In this document: positions 48,688 to 59,084 of the stretch, piece by piece
Layout: the number at the start of each line of letters is the position of its first letter
Position numbering within the stretch: position 1 is the stretch's first letter
Assembly: GCA_028335825.1 (NCBI GenBank)
Contig: JAIOKI010000021.1
Coordinates: 248,001 to 312,000, forward strand
Direction of reading: 5' to 3'
DNA length: 64,000 nucleotides
From: Nosema muscidifuracis
Lineage: Eukaryota > Microsporidia > Nosematidae
Notes under the pieces: model-generated
The model's database searches: none
The model's input: only the letters and a program-made list of their open reading frames with translations
Told to the model about the DNA's origin: nothing
Program-made: the position numbers and the translations under genes

Positions 48688-49866
48688 TTAAAAGACTATA
48701 ATCTCTTGATCATTATATATTCTACAAATCATTTTATAAACTAATACAGTCATTCCATGAACACATACACTAAGAAATACAATTTTACTAGCATACATAT
48801 ACAAATTACTACCATATTGATAATCTACCATCATACTATAATAAATAGCACCTACACCTATAGGACCAAACCATCCTATAAAAAGTCCTTCCTTCTTATT
48901 TCTTAAATCTTTTATAATATCACATAAGAAATAACAAATTAAAGGTCTCCTTATACATATAATAAATAATCCAGAAATAATTTCTTTTAAATTAAAAGTG
49001 AAATCAAGTGTAGATCCAAATATAACAAAAAATGAGGTTGATATTAATAAATCAACAGTATCTTGCATATTTCTATCATATTCTATTGATATAAACTCAT
49101 CAGAAGAGAATTGTATACCACAGAAAAATATACAAATAAATTCTGATCCTTTTGCTATTTCCATAAGTCCTATAGAAACAAGTACTAATAAAAAAGTATG
49201 AATAATAAATGCATCCATTCCTATTAAAGACTTTCTATAACAGAACTTATAAAAAGATTTAGCAAAGAATCCTAAAAGTAAACCACATACAGAAGATAAA
49301 ATTATTTTGAGAAAAATAATGTCATAAAAAAAATTTCCAAAATTAGAGGTCTTTGGTACTGATAATAAAATAATACCTAGTCCATCATTTATACCACTTT
49401 CTGATAATAATAAATTTCTAATCCTGTTTGGTATTTTTAATTTACCTTTTATTATACTAGAACAAAGTATAGGATCAGTAGGAGTTAAAGAAGAAGCAAG
49501 ATGCCAGCATTCAGTAAAACTAAGAGACTTGAATATACAAAGTATAAGGAAAGTAAAAAGACATTTTATACAACCAAGTACTAGAACTACCACTAAAATA
49601 GATGATGAATGTTTACTAACATATTTCATAGGTAGAGATAGTGAAACGTTCATAGTCTGTATCGATAAAATCATCCTTGCTATAAAAAATAAACTGTAAG
49701 GATTCACACGTATAATTTGTAGAACATGTTTTCCTACTAAAATACCGAATATAAGGGATACCAAAGATTCAGGAAGATAGAATTTATCTTTTATAAATTT
49801 AGATATTAGAGTAAATATCAATACGAATGTGGATATAGTGAGTATCTGTGTATAAAAATCTGTCAT
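48688..49866 (-). CDS. NHA1: Na+/H+ antiporter, fungal Nha1/Sod2 type (CPA1)
   Basis: 392 aa, 11-12 hydrophobic helices. Diagnostic motifs: FYLPESLVSLIFGILVGKHV near the N-terminus, LASSLTPTDPILCSSIIKGK (TPTDP), RNLLLSESGINDGLGIILL (the ESG-x-ND core that binds the cation), and GLFIGWFGPIGVGAIYYSMM. The long C-terminal cytoplasmic tail of yeast Nha1 is absent. It exports Na+ (or K+) for protons at the cell membrane. No CCC signal in the 20 bases before the ATG. Confidence 0.9.
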   Translation of the reverse strand: MTDFYTQILTISTFVLIFTLISKFIKDKFYLPESLVSLIFGILVGKHVLQIIRVNPYSLFFIARMILSIQTMNVSLSLPMKYVSKHSSSILVVVLVLGCIKCLFTFLILCIFKSLSFTECWHLASSLTPTDPILCSSIIKGKLKIPNRIRNLLLSESGINDGLGIILLSVPKTSNFGNFFYDIIFLKIILSSVCGLLLGFFAKSFYKFCYRKSLIGMDAFIIHTFLLVLVSIGLMEIAKGSEFICIFFCGIQFSSDEFISIEYDRNMQDTVDLLISTSFFVIFGSTLDFTFNLKEIISGLFIICIRRPLICYFLCDIIKDLRNKKEGLFIGWFGPIGVGAIYYSMMVDYQYGSNLYMYASKIVFLSVCVHGMTVLVYKMICRIYNDQEIIVF

Positions 49867-51880
49867 ATAAATTTATCTAATGTTTTTTGATTATTTATTA
49901 AATTATAAAAAGTGATAGATTATGTTTTAAATATGTAAACTAAATTTGATAATAAAGTTAAAAAATCAATTTAAAGATTATTTGTAGGAAATTAATTAAT
50001 GGAAACTATTTTTATCTTGATCAATTGATTTGTGACCAAAAAAATTAATTAAATATTTATTGATGTTTCATATACTTTTAAAATTTTCAATCATTTTATT
50101 AATACATGTTATTAATAAAGAATACTACTAGGTTTTTTATTATTTCATCATTATAAATTATTTAAGATGTAATATGGAAAATAAAATAATAAAATTGAAT
50201 TTAAGATTACGTAAAGAATTTTTAAAATTTGATTATAAAAAGGTATTTGAAATATTTTCAATAAGATTTTATTTGATTAGTTAAAATGGCTCAGTATATC
50301 TTCAAATTATTTTATCGTTAATTTGAAATGTCAAAAATGTCAAACAAATTTTCAAGAATTAATTAAAAAGTTTAACATTTGATTTACAAGAAACAAAATC
50401 AGAAATCTATATCATAAATTTAATAAAAAATATCAATTTTCAAATTACAATAAATTAAAAATATTAACATTCAAAGATTTGATTTTTTTGACAGGTGGAA
50501 ATAATTTGAGGATATTTTTTTACTTTTTTTCAATCAAAATATGTAACAAGTCATTTAAAAAATAAAATACACTTTCAAAGTCTTAAGTTTAGTTTTATAC
50601 AAGTTATATTTTGATTTATCAGAAATATGTTATTTAATATGTAAGTGTATATTTAATAATTTAAGTATATATTGTAATTGTTAATGTTATTTAATGTAGA
50701 AGAAGATTCATAGTTAAAAATTTGTTAAGTTTATTAATTAATGTTTATATAGTAGAAGAGCAATTAAAAATAATAAAAGTATTTATGATAGAAGATCTAT
50801 AGATAGAATAATAAAAGGATTTATGATAGAAGATCTATAGATAGAATAATAAAAGGATTTACATAGTAGAAGAAGATCCATAGATAGAATAATAAAAAAT
50901 TATATAATAGAAGATCCATAGATAAAATAATAAAAATTTATATGATAGAAGAGCAATTAAAAAATATTTATAATAAATGTTCAAATGATTTAAAAATTAT
51001 TCTATATAGTAGAAGAAGATCCATATATAAAATAATTAAAAAGATTTATAAGTAGAAATAGATTATTTAAAAGATTAATGATAGATTATCTTGTAATATA
51101 TCATATAACATATTTTTTTGATTTGTTAATTAATTTTCTGTTGATTTTTTAATAATAGTCATATTACTTCATTAATAAATATTTTTACAAAAAATCAAGC
51201 AATACAAACAAAGTCCTCAGATAAATTAAAAATTATCTTCTATATAATGAATCTTAATCCAATCAATTTATCAAATACAAAAACCTTTAGAAGTTTTATG
51301 ATCTAATACTTAAAAACATTTTTGACTTTAATAAATGTAACTCTTATTGTAAAATATCAAAATATGACTTTCTTAATTGATTTTTTAATTAAATATTTGA
51401 AAAATGAGACATTTGGTTAAATCTAATATTAAATGAAATTTAAACAAAACCTAATCTTTAATAAAACATTGATAAGATTTAATATTATAAAAACTTTTTT
51501 GTTTATTATAAAAGTTCGTGACGGTTTTCCTTTTAATTTAGTTTTGATTTTGATTAGGTTGACAGCTGTATTGATTTAATTTTTAAGAATTTATTAAATG
51601 TTCAATTATTTAATAAAACGTATACAAAATTTTCATCGAAAATAGTTTATCTTCCTAATTTAAATTTAATCTATCAAGATTAATTACCAAAGTAGAAAGT
51701 CAATCAACAATTTTTAAAATGAAAATTTAGTTCTTAAATAATTTTTTTTAACAAACGATTTATTTTTCAATTGTGAACACCAAAGAATTTTTACGTAATA
51801 AAATTTTTAAATTCTTTCTACCAATAAATTTATAAAAAATTCATTATTTAAACACAAATTCACCCTTCAAAAAATATTTA
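49867..51880. repeat. Two-kilobase AT-rich divergent gap
   Basis: Between the antiporter and the LisH-WD40 gene. About six imperfect units of AGAAGATCCATAGATAGAAT at 50740-51060. A 36-codon frame at 50174 is not convincing. No RNA gene seen. Confidence 0.6.
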
Positions 51881-53362
51881 ATGAAAGATTACGTGTTTAA
51901 TCCTAAGAAGAAAGACCAGAATGTGCTTAACACACTCAATATCCTTGTGTACGAGTATCTAGTAAAAATGAAATTTGAAAAAACTGCTAAGACATTTGCT
52001 TGTGAAGCTTATATCGATGATATGAAGTTATCAGAAGGCCCACCTTCTTTATCACAATGGTATATAGCATTTCATGAAATATCTAATGTTAGGTGTGGAA
52101 TGTCATCTAATCCAGGTGATTTATCAAGAATTGAAGGAATAATGCTTAAACTTGAAAATGAAAAAAAAAGATATCAACAGATGGGAAGAATGGACCATAT
52201 GCCTTATTATAATATGCAAAGGGATCCTAATGAGATGTATAAATCTCCTAATATGTATTATCCACCTCAATATTTCAATGGTCCCCCTGCTGATCATCCA
52301 CCAATGTATGTAGATCCGAGAAAACAAGCCGAAATTCGAAATATTCAAATGCAAGGTCGACATAGATATGAAGATTCTATTCCTCCTATGAAAGGTGTAG
52401 GAAGACCTGATCATAGATTTGACCCAAATACGAAACCAATTTCACCAAAAATATTTGATAATTCAACTGATCCCGCTCATTTTATTGATAAAAATTATTC
52501 TTTAAGAGAAATGACTGCGTTCAAGATGACTGATAAAAATATTTTATTTTCTGTATTATCTAAAGAAAGTAACATTTTGTTTAATGTTTTTGAGAATAGA
52601 ACAATTGGATCTTTTAATTGTAACACTATGAAAAATGAGTGTATAGTAGAAACCAATGGAAAACAAATAACTCAAATGAGAGTTAAAGATAATCAAGATT
52701 TTGTATGGATAGTAGCATCTTTTGATACTAATGAGCTAATGGTTATTCGTTATTTAATTAAAGAAGTAAAGTTTGAGATGGCAGGATATCTTAGAGGACA
52801 TGCTGAAAAAATAGCTTGTTTTGATATATCAGAATGTATTTATTCGTTGGACGTAGTAGGAATATTTAGAAAATGGAATTTTAAGGGAGTATGCGAACGT
52901 GAAGAAATTTTAAGTGGAAATATTCAAAAACTATTTGCTTTTACAGAAAATTGTTTAATTTTATCAGATTTAACTCGTACTTATTTATATGATTATGAAA
53001 TTAATATGGAGATGTCAGAAATAAGTAGAGGAGTTCTTGTATCATTGAAAAAACAAGATAATTATTATATTCTAATTTTTAAGGATAAAGTATCAGTATA
53101 TGATAAAGGACTTAACAAAATCAAAGTACTTTCTGTACCTAATAATAATATTAAGACAGCTTGTTTAGTTGATATGGATATTATTATTGGGTCTTCTCAA
53201 GTTTTATGGTTCGAATCCCAAGGAAGATTAAATAAATTTAGTGTGTATGACAATAATGAGATAGTTAGTGTAGAAAACATATGTAAATACAAACCGAATC
53301 ATATGATTGTATTAAGTAATGGAGGAGAATGTAAAATTATGAGCAAATGTTTCAATGAGTAG
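51881..53362 (+). CDS. LisH-WD40 protein (LEUNIG/Flo8-like regulator)
   Basis: 493 aa. The N-terminal LisH dimerisation motif LNILVYEYLVKMKFEKTAKT continues into a GPPSLSQWYIAFHEISNVR segment like the LUFS/SSBP helix, then a Pro/Met/Tyr-rich linker (about 100-195), and a degenerate WD40 half (about 205-493: YLRGHAEKIACFDISECIYS, FRKWNF). This layout belongs to transcriptional co-regulators such as LEUNIG or Flo8/SSBP. Which one is not clear. ACCC about 15 nt upstream. A single-domain WD blade (AKIACFDIS..FRKWNF) is the clearest; other blades are faint. Confidence 0.65.
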   Translation: MKDYVFNPKKKDQNVLNTLNILVYEYLVKMKFEKTAKTFACEAYIDDMKLSEGPPSLSQWYIAFHEISNVRCGMSSNPGDLSRIEGIMLKLENEKKRYQQMGRMDHMPYYNMQRDPNEMYKSPNMYYPPQYFNGPPADHPPMYVDPRKQAEIRNIQMQGRHRYEDSIPPMKGVGRPDHRFDPNTKPISPKIFDNSTDPAHFIDKNYSLREMTAFKMTDKNILFSVLSKESNILFNVFENRTIGSFNCNTMKNECIVETNGKQITQMRVKDNQDFVWIVASFDTNELMVIRYLIKEVKFEMAGYLRGHAEKIACFDISECIYSLDVVGIFRKWNFKGVCEREEILSGNIQKLFAFTENCLILSDLTRTYLYDYEINMEMSEISRGVLVSLKKQDNYYILIFKDKVSVYDKGLNKIKVLSVPNNNIKTACLVDMDIIIGSSQVLWFESQGRLNKFSVYDNNEIVSVENICKYKPNHMIVLSNGGECKIMSKCFNE

Positions 53363-53948
53363 AATAAATATTTTATTTTATAATTTAATTATTAAATATA
53401 AAACATTCAAAATGAATTTTATAATAATATTTAATTAAATCAATTTCAAATAATCTTATGCTATGAATAATAAATTTTATAGAATATTTATTGACATATA
53501 AAATATGTATATGACTCACAAAAAAAAACATATGTAATTGCTAAAAAATTCTTTTAATATTTTTATATTATTTAAAAAAGGAAGAATTTAATATAATTTT
53601 TATGTATTGGATTTACTTATTTATATTTTATACTTTTATGTATTTAATATACTTAGTTTTATTTCTATGTATTTAATATACTTAGTTTTATTTCTATGTA
53701 TAAATTATATTTATATTTTATACTTTTATTTTTATGTATTAGATTTACTTGATCTTATTTTTATTTAATTTATAAATGATAATTAATGATATTTTATACT
53801 TTTATTTAAGTATATTTATATTTTATAAATATACTTGATCTTATTTCTATGTATAAATTAATTATATTTTTATACTTCCATGTATTAAATTTAATAGATT
53901 AATAATAAATATGGCTCTTTTAATACAACAATTAGATTTAATATCTGT
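53363..53948. repeat. Convergent gap with 30-bp repeats
   Basis: Units of ATGTATTTAATATACTTAGT and TTATATTTTATACTTTTAT from 53600 to 53870. Confidence 0.7.
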
Positions 53949-55040
53949 TTATTTAGTAACTACAACTGTAAAATTGCTTCCTACTGAAAAATCTAAGATC
54001 TCAGGAAAATCAAATGGAATCATAGTAGGCTCATATAGAATAAATTCTTCAAATCCTGTAGACCCAGAATAACTTACTCCAAAACTATACAGCTTATTTT
54101 TAACTTGACATATACTAAAATTCTCATATGATGCCATTTTACTAACCCCTTCTAAATTTATTAACTCAGGTTTGTGATAATCTTTCTTAGTTGGAATGCC
54201 CAATTGACCTTGATCATTTCTACCTACCCCATATAATTTACTATCTTTAGTTAGGAATAAAGTATGATGTTCCCCACCAGTAGCTTCTACTACATCCTTA
54301 AGATCTATCTTATGTTTTGATTTTGTTTCTTTATCATTTCCTATACCAAGTTGTCCATATATATTGGATCCCCATGTGTACACTTCATTGTCAGTATTTA
54401 TACCTATTCCATGATTTAATCCACATCTTATCTTTTTAAATTTGTGATTCTCTTTTTTATTTCTACCTGAAAATATTGATTCAGGAAATAAAGATGAATC
54501 TTTATGACGAGTACTAGTTCGTCTTCCTAATTCATTAAAATCATTCGATCCGAATGTCCATATCGTTTTATTTTTATTAAGTAGAGAAATAAAATTAGAT
54601 CCACTATCTATAGACACAAATTTAAAATTTGGTATTCTAGTTTTGATTCTCTTTGGATATTTCTGTATCCTAGTTTTTGTATCAAATCCAAATACCCCGT
54701 TACTATTTCTAAATGTACCCCATACATAAACATTATTATTTTTAGTAAGACAAGCTGATATAGAAGCTCCACATGTTATATCAATAACAACTTCAGGAAT
54801 TTTAACTTCCATAGGTACAGATTCATCACCATCTCGTCCTAAAGCTTTTTCATCATTACATCCCCATGAATATAACTTATTATCTTCCGTTATTAATAAA
54901 GTATGTATTGTACCACATTTAATTTTTTTTATCTTCTTGTTGTCAAAAAAAGGTATTTTAGTTGGTATGTGTGTTGATTCGTAATCTTCTCCTAAACCGA
55001 ATTGAGAAATTGCATTTGAGCCAAATACGTAGACAGTCAT
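53949..55040 (-). CDS. RCC1: RCC1, Ran guanine-nucleotide exchange factor
   Basis: 363 aa seven-bladed propeller made of RCC1 repeats (GSNAISQFGLGEDYES, LYSWGCNDEKALGRDG, VWGTFRNSNGVFGFD, VYTWGSNIYGQLGIG, LYGVGRNDQGQLGIP). VWGTFR-x-x-NGVFG is the signature that separates true RCC1 from the many other RCC1-repeat proteins. On chromatin it loads GTP on Ran, whose gene is at 62616 in the same window. ACCCC about 8 nt upstream of the ATG. Confidence 0.9.
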   Translation of the reverse strand: MTVYVFGSNAISQFGLGEDYESTHIPTKIPFFDNKKIKKIKCGTIHTLLITEDNKLYSWGCNDEKALGRDGDESVPMEVKIPEVVIDITCGASISACLTKNNNVYVWGTFRNSNGVFGFDTKTRIQKYPKRIKTRIPNFKFVSIDSGSNFISLLNKNKTIWTFGSNDFNELGRRTSTRHKDSSLFPESIFSGRNKKENHKFKKIRCGLNHGIGINTDNEVYTWGSNIYGQLGIGNDKETKSKHKIDLKDVVEATGGEHHTLFLTKDSKLYGVGRNDQGQLGIPTKKDYHKPELINLEGVSKMASYENFSICQVKNKLYSFGVSYSGSTGFEEFILYEPTMIPFDFPEILDFSVGSNFTVVVTK

Positions 55041-55179
55041 ATTAATTAGGGGTCAAAAATTTAAGAATAAAAGTTGTATCAGAAACAAATTTAATTTGTT
55101 TGTATGTTGATATCTTAACATATTTTAATTTGTTAAGTTTTAATTAAAGAAAATCTAATATATTTTTAAATTTAATATT

Positions 55180-55470
55180 TATAATAGAAATATGAAATAA
55201 ATATAAAATAAGTAGATATGAAATAAGTAGATATGAAAAAAAAAGTACTTATGATAAAATATATATAATAAAATAGGTACTTATAATAATATAGATATAA
55301 TATAGAAATATTAAATAAAATGATATAACAAAATAATATAATAAAATAATATAATAAAATAGATATAATAAAAAATATATAATATAGAAATATATTATAG
55401 ATATAATAAAATATATATAATAAAATATATACAATAAAATTATATATAGAAATATCAAATAAATATATAT
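55180..55470. repeat. TATAATAAAATA microsatellite-like tract
   Basis: Low-complexity (ATATAATAAAAT)n DNA in the 550-bp divergent gap 55041-55590; a 69-codon hydrophobic minus frame in it is spurious. Confidence 0.8.
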
Positions 55471-55590
55471 AGAAGAATCAATTTCTTATTAGTATTTTCA
55501 AATTATTAGATAATTAACCCTTTCTCAATTCATTAAATATTTTAATAATCAAAACAAAATTTTAAATTAAAAATATTTTTTTATCCCTAA

Positions 55591-56424
55591 ATGTTGATAA
55601 ATTGTTCTAAAGAATTTGATGATATAAAATTTGCTCTTAGAAAATTAACCCCTGATATTCAAATTAATAAGATAGATTCTGGTATACAACTTATTAAAGA
55701 AGATTTGACATTTTCTGATTTAGACAGTGTACTGGATTTTTGTATAAAAGAATATAAAGATAAAAAATCAGTTAAAGATATAAAAAGACTTCGTACTACT
55801 TTAGAGACACTTCCTATAGATAATTCATTCTCTTCATATATTTCTATGTACAACTGTTTAAAAGATCTACTAGTAAAAACTAATCTTAAGAATGTTAAGT
55901 ATTTAGAAGATATGCTTAAGGAATATAAAATGGAACATTTGTTATTCTATTTATTGAAGATACAGGTAGGTGAGATAGTACAAATTGATGACGTGGATGG
56001 ATCAGATAAATTATATGTAGAACAAGTCAATACAGGTACTAAATTACAGATAGTAAGTGGAATACGTGAATTGTATACTAAAGATGATTTATTAGGTAAG
56101 AAGATTTTATTTATAACTAATATTAAAAAGAGTAAGATACGAGGAAATGAATCTAATGGAATGATACTCTGTGCAAAAGAGAATGATAAAGTAGAAGCAT
56201 TAATCGTTAAAGATAATTTAGTACCAGGGATTATAGCTAGTATAGAAGGAGATGATTTTATTAAGGATATTGAAGTAGGTACGATAGATCTTAAGAAAAG
56301 TTTTTATAAAAATATATTTGATAATCTAAAAATCAAAGATTCTTTACTTTATTATGGAACATCTAAAATACTTGTAAATGAAGAAGTAGTAGAAAGTAAA
56401 ATACAAAATGGAATTATAAGTTAA
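55591..56424 (+). CDS. ARC1: Arc1/EMAPII-type tRNA-binding protein
   Basis: 277 aa. The C-terminal half is a tRNA_bind OB-fold: LKIQVGEIVQIDDVDGSDKL, YVEQVNTGTKLQIVSGIREL, LLGKKILFITNIKKSKIRGN, ESNGMILCA, in the order found in Arc1, AIMP1 and the tail of some synthetases. The N-terminal half is helical, possibly a degenerate GST-like domain as in yeast Arc1 (binds MetRS and GluRS). No synthetase domain is attached. CCC 4 nt upstream of the ATG. Confidence 0.88.
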   Translation: MLINCSKEFDDIKFALRKLTPDIQINKIDSGIQLIKEDLTFSDLDSVLDFCIKEYKDKKSVKDIKRLRTTLETLPIDNSFSSYISMYNCLKDLLVKTNLKNVKYLEDMLKEYKMEHLLFYLLKIQVGEIVQIDDVDGSDKLYVEQVNTGTKLQIVSGIRELYTKDDLLGKKILFITNIKKSKIRGNESNGMILCAKENDKVEALIVKDNLVPGIIASIEGDDFIKDIEVGTIDLKKSFYKNIFDNLKIKDSLLYYGTSKILVNEEVVESKIQNGIIS

Positions 56425-56499
56425 TTTAAGTTTTATATTTATACTATTTTTTATAAGTAGAAATATTTTACATAGTGTTATTAGAATATCATCTTTAAT

Positions 56500-56715
56500 G
56501 TTTTATCTATTATATTTATATATATACTAATCATATACTATTTATATATATATTTATTAGATAGTATATAATTAATTATATATATTAATTATTTATATAT
56601 ATTATATTTATATATATACTAATTATATATACTATTTATATACTACTTATATATATACTATTTATATACTACTTATATATATACTATTTATATACTACTT
56701 ATATATATACTACTT
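56500..56715. repeat. (TATATACTA)n microsatellite
   Basis: TATATACTATTTATATACTAC in four near-identical copies and related TA repeats. Confidence 0.85.
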
Positions 56716-56737
56716 TTCTATTTATTTATCTATTCTT

Positions 56738-56986
56738 CTATTTAAACCACTCATTTCTGTATATTTGAAATACTCCATTAAAAATAAACAGTAAAATAAA
56801 TATTAATACTAATTTGATATCCTGTTTAAAATTAAATCTACTTTCAGTTCTTAATTTATTTCTAATTCTTAAATTATCAAGTATAAGAAGTTTAACAAGT
56901 ACTAATACAAAAAAAGATCCATAATATAAAAGAATTAAATTAAAAGAAGCATTATTAAATAATAATACTAATATAGAAACAATTAA
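56738..56986 (-). pseudogene. Downstream part of a polytopic membrane protein beyond an in-frame stop
   Basis: Directly after the TAA at 56987-56989 the same frame stays open for 82 codons: LIVSILVLLFNNASFNLILL, then a YYGSFFVLVLVKLLILDNLR helix, a charged stretch and a last helix (LVLIFILLFIFNGVFQIYRN), ending at a TAG at 56738. Composition and hydrophobic pattern continue those of the 152-aa frame above. Confidence 0.55.
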
Positions 56987-57445
56987 TTAGATTAATAAAT
57001 TAATATAAAATTTTTGTGTTATATAATATGATAAAAAACTATGGTAGATAAGTAAAGATAAAGGAATATTAGAAGTATACTTATTATAAAAAATTAAAAA
57101 TATTGATAATATTGATATACAAATATAAAACCCTAAGAAATAAATAGGTCTTCTTGATAAGAAAAATGAAATTTTAGTTAAGATACTAAATAAATGACGT
57201 GTGTTATTAAGTATATCAATAATTTGAGTAAGTATTTGTATAAGAAAAAATACAAAAAGACATGAAACTGAAATTCTCTTATAAGAATAACTTATAAATA
57301 ATAAGTAGATAGTAATAAATAAGCATATAAAAAAATATATTGATCTTTGGATCAAAGGCATAGCATCGTGTTTGGATCCGTAACTAAGAAATTCTGAGAA
57401 TATATCGTCAGTAGCAAAAGATCTTTGGAATAATAAAATGTACAT
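56987..57445 (-). CDS. Polytopic membrane protein (TMEM33/Pom33-like?), N-terminal 152 aa
   Basis: Membrane helices at about 32-50, 59-78, 95-118 and 125-140. FSILTKISFFLSRRPIYFLG and the YYG-F-x(6)-V-KLL stretch in the continuing frame recall TMEM33/Pom33, an ER and nuclear-pore membrane protein of about 240 aa; the resemblance is faint. With the continuation past TAA 56987 the protein would be about 234 aa, the TMEM33 length. ACCC 6 nt before the ATG. An in-frame nonsense change, sequencing error or read-through are all possible. Confidence 0.65.
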   Translation of the reverse strand: MYILLFQRSFATDDIFSEFLSYGSKHDAMPLIQRSIYFFICLFITIYLLFISYSYKRISVSCLFVFFLIQILTQIIDILNNTRHLFSILTKISFFLSRRPIYFLGFYICISILSIFLIFYNKYTSNIPLSLLIYHSFLSYYITQKFYINLLI

Positions 57446-57499
57446 TGGAAGGGTAAAAAAAATTAATTTATTAAAATCTAAAGGAGGTAAATTAAATTT

Positions 57500-57895
57500 T
57501 AAACTTATATTTTATTAAAGGAGTGATGGATTGTTTATTTAAATAAATATAAGAATGGATAGTTTAAATAAATATAAGAATGGATAGTTTGAATAAATAT
57601 AAGGGTAATTACAAAATAGATTAAAGTATGGGTAATTAAAAAATATAAGAATGGATAATCTAAATTAAAATACAAAATTTTAAAATATATAGTTAATATA
57701 ATAATCTAAAAATAGATTAAATCATGGGTAATTAAAAAATATAATCATATATAGTTAATATAATAATATAAAATATAGTTAATATAATAATCTAAAAATA
57801 AACTAATATAAAAATCTAAAATATAGTTAATATAATAATTAAAATATAGTTAATATAATAATCTAAAATATAGTTAATATAATTTTTATACTATT
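57500..57895. repeat. Tandem repeats upstream of the membrane protein gene
   Basis: AAATAAATATAAGAATGGAT units (57530-57660), then ATAATCTAAAATATAGTTAA units (57700-57890). Confidence 0.8.
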
Positions 57896-57902
57896 CTATT
57901 TA

Positions 57903-59084
57903 TTATAGTTTCTTAGGATGATAGAAATATCTATCATATTCTCTAATACTTAATAGAATAAATATTCCACATCCAAGTCCAAGGAATATATAAGATAAAA
58001 AATTAGATTTCTGTGACTTTTCTAAATTTATATCACTTATTGTATGCAATATATCAGAAATATTCTTCTGTATATTCTGAAGACGAATATCCATATCATT
58101 AACTCTTTCACTAACATGTTGATTGATATTTTCATCTTTAATATTTTCTTTTTGTTTAAGTACTAAATTAAGCTTTTCTAATATTTGTGTCGAATAATTT
58201 TTTATACTAGGATTATCTGTATCACCTAAGACAGATTTCATATAATCAGTGAAATGACTAAATTGTGCTATAAAATGTCTTAATTCTTTATCTGGATGCA
58301 TTACATCATCAGGATACATAGGAAGACTTCCTATATTCTCTGCATGTATACTCTCTGCATTATATCCTTCATGTTCTTCTCTCTTAAAAAGTTGAGCATT
58401 AATTAATTTAAAAGATTTCTCTGATGATGTATTATTATAATAAGTAGTTATAGAAAATCTTTTATCAATACCTAACATTTTATGAGGATGACCTGTTACA
58501 AGTCGCATACTGTCGTACAATAATTTATCTTTATCGTACAATTCTATCTTAAAATTATTTTTCGTTACGATAACTTTTATAGTTAAATCTTTTACTCCTT
58601 TAAGTCTTGAAGGATTAAAAGAGTCTCTGTATAAAGTATCGTTAATATCATTTTCATAATCTGAACCATTATTAAAAGCGAATACAAGTTCAGGAGATAG
58701 ACCTTTAAATTCTATACCAGCCATTAACCCATCAAATGTACTTTTACCACCTCTATAATTTCCCATATCTTGATCATAAGTAGTGTACCATAAATAGATA
58801 CCACCTTCTTCAGGGAAATGTAGATCTATATTTGTAACTGTATATGTAAAACTCCATTCACTATATTTATTATCTTCAAGGAAGAGGACTATTCCTCCTT
58901 GATCTTTTGATCTTCTTAGAAGTAATCCATCTTTTTCTATATGTGTACCTTTAATACCTACTAAAGGATTTTCCCCATGTGGATCATATTTTATTGTACT
59001 TGAAGGAGTTTCAGTAAATTTTGATTTATATGTAGTAGATGTATCTGCTAGTATTAGTATGGAGTAGTATAATATAGAAAACAT
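57903..59084 (-). CDS. L-type lectin, ERGIC-53/Emp47-like cargo receptor
   Basis: 393 aa. Signal peptide (MFSILYYSILILA), a leguminous-lectin-like domain at about 30-235 (GIKGTHIEKDGLLLRRSKDQ, GIYLWYTTYDQDMGNYRGGK, FDGLMAGIEFKG), then a coiled coil (about 285-345), one membrane helix (YIFLGLGCGIFILLSI) and a short cytosolic tail ending YHPKKL. That is the plan of ERGIC-53/Emp47, which carry glycoproteins from ER to Golgi. The tail has K at -3 and -2, not a clean KKxx. No CCC signal. Microsporidia are thought to lack N-glycans, its usual ligand. Confidence 0.85.
   Translation of the reverse strand: MFSILYYSILILADTSTTYKSKFTETPSSTIKYDPHGENPLVGIKGTHIEKDGLLLRRSKDQGGIVLFLEDNKYSEWSFTYTVTNIDLHFPEEGGIYLWYTTYDQDMGNYRGGKSTFDGLMAGIEFKGLSPELVFAFNNGSDYENDINDTLYRDSFNPSRLKGVKDLTIKVIVTKNNFKIELYDKDKLLYDSMRLVTGHPHKMLGIDKRFSITTYYNNTSSEKSFKLINAQLFKREEHEGYNAESIHAENIGSLPMYPDDVMHPDKELRHFIAQFSHFTDYMKSVLGDTDNPSIKNYSTQILEKLNLVLKQKENIKDENINQHVSERVNDMDIRLQNIQKNISDILHTISDINLEKSQKSNFLSYIFLGLGCGIFILLSIREYDRYFYHPKKL

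Noticed and set aside
50174-50284. 36-codon frame in the 2-kb gap
   Set aside because: No start signal, AT-rich codons, no similarity noticed.
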